Position numbers and translations under genes: made by a program. Shown in pieces: positions 42,782-43,047 of a stretch of 43,047 bases of DNA. The notes under the pieces are model-generated. The model was not told the DNA's origin. It did no database searches and worked only from the letters and a program-made list of their open reading frames with translations. Source of the DNA: Brasilonema bromeliae SPC951 (GTDB taxonomy: Bacteria > Cyanobacteriota > Cyanobacteriia > Cyanobacteriales > Nostocaceae); assembly GCF_012912135.1 (NCBI RefSeq), contig NZ_QMEB01000001.1:23560-66606 (forward strand). The letters run 5' to 3'. The number at the start of each line of letters is the position of its first letter. The first letter of the stretch is position 1.

Positions 42782-43047
42782 TTAGACCGGTAATATTAAC
42801 GCCCCGATGCGTAACTTGACTAACCCACAAATTGTCAGAATTATCTGTTCATATTTCTCTTGATTAAGGCGAAATATGAACAGAGGCTACTCGAAATATC
42901 TTAACCAGACGAATGATATGCTCTACGAAAATGCGCTCGGTTGATAATTCTTTGTTTGACAGATAGTTTTACCTTTCGACCTCCACCTGCCTAATTGACA
43001 CTCCCCTGCCTAAAGGCGAGGGGATTCTACATTCATCGTCAGAACTT
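42782..43047 (-). pseudogene. Decayed IS5-like transposase C terminus
   Basis: Read leftward from the window end, two frames give consecutive pieces of a DDE transposase: SNKELSTERIFVEHIIRLVK followed by IFRVAS, then after a frameshift FRLNQEKYEQIILTICGLVK and LRIGALILPV with TAA at 42784-42782. The pieces match the conserved C-terminal region (VEHxIRxxKIFRxxSERFRL) of IS5-type transposases. An additional in-frame stop lies nearer the edge. The upstream part is outside the window. Confidence 0.75.
42844..42884. repeat. Perfect 14-bp inverted repeat within transposase remnant
   Basis: TCTGTTCATATTTC (42844-42857) and GAAATATGAACAGA (42871-42884) form a perfect 14-bp stem with a 13-base loop, exactly where the transposase frameshift occurs. 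Confidence 0.85.

Noticed and set aside
42581-42830. Leftward frames of ~65 codons downstream of the transposase remnant
   Set aside because: They run over the transposase stop in other frames and have no family features or ribosome sites.

Overview
This window comes from a filamentous, probably heterocyst-forming cyanobacterium of the Nostocales that makes C-phycoerythrin, close to the Fremyella/Tolypothrix/Calothrix/Scytonema group. The evidence is a full phycoerythrin gene set (cpeBAYZ and cpeCDESTR), an nblA gene, many HIP1 octamers (GCGATCGC), heptanucleotide tandem repeats (STRRs) and the GC-rich interspersed hairpin repeats common in these genomes. No rRNA, tRNA or CRISPR array was seen.

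Layout. 0.1-4 kb: an aldo/keto reductase and an SLH-OprB porin. 4-7 kb: a 145-bp MITE, a three-gene operon of two small unknown proteins and an AAA ATPase that share a C-terminal motif, then a nitroreductase with a disrupted 5' end. 7-13 kb: a sulfonate-type sulfur scavenging cluster (ssuB, SfnB/DszC-like monooxygenase, ssuA, ssuC) with a fosX-like gene at its end. It is preceded by an 11-codon reading frame with a strong ribosome site, encoding three consecutive cysteines. An ssuD-like monooxygenase lies apart at 23.2-24.4 kb. 13-24 kb: aroC, cofG, a P-loop ATPase/TPR gene pair, a VapBC-type module, a Uma2 nuclease, hflX and an Rpn-type gene.

24.5-42.5 kb is the phycoerythrin region. cpeC, cpeD, cpeE (rod linkers), cpeS, cpeT (bilin lyases) and cpeR (activator) run rightward. 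cpeB, cpeA (subunits), cpeY and cpeZ (lyase and partner) run leftward from the far end, with nblA just upstream of cpeB. Linkers, subunits, chromophore attachment, transcriptional activation and phycobilisome degradation are therefore all encoded within 17 kb. The region is bracketed by an 82-bp inverted duplication of the 5' end of a lapA-like gene (24509-24590 and 42479-42560).

Between cpeR and cpeZ (30.7-37.6 kb) lies a patchwork of kinase, xisH/xisI, Rpn and toxin-antitoxin genes. Many are damaged: in-frame stops interrupt a xisI copy, a kinase-GUN4 fusion, a RelE/ParE toxin and an FHA-kinase fusion, and an interspersed repeat breaks the FHA-kinase a second time. Small fragments of the same genes are scattered nearby. 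The window ends in a decayed IS5-like transposase.

The strongest candidates for something undescribed are the poly-cysteine leader before the sulfonate genes and the AAA operon with its shared tail motif.
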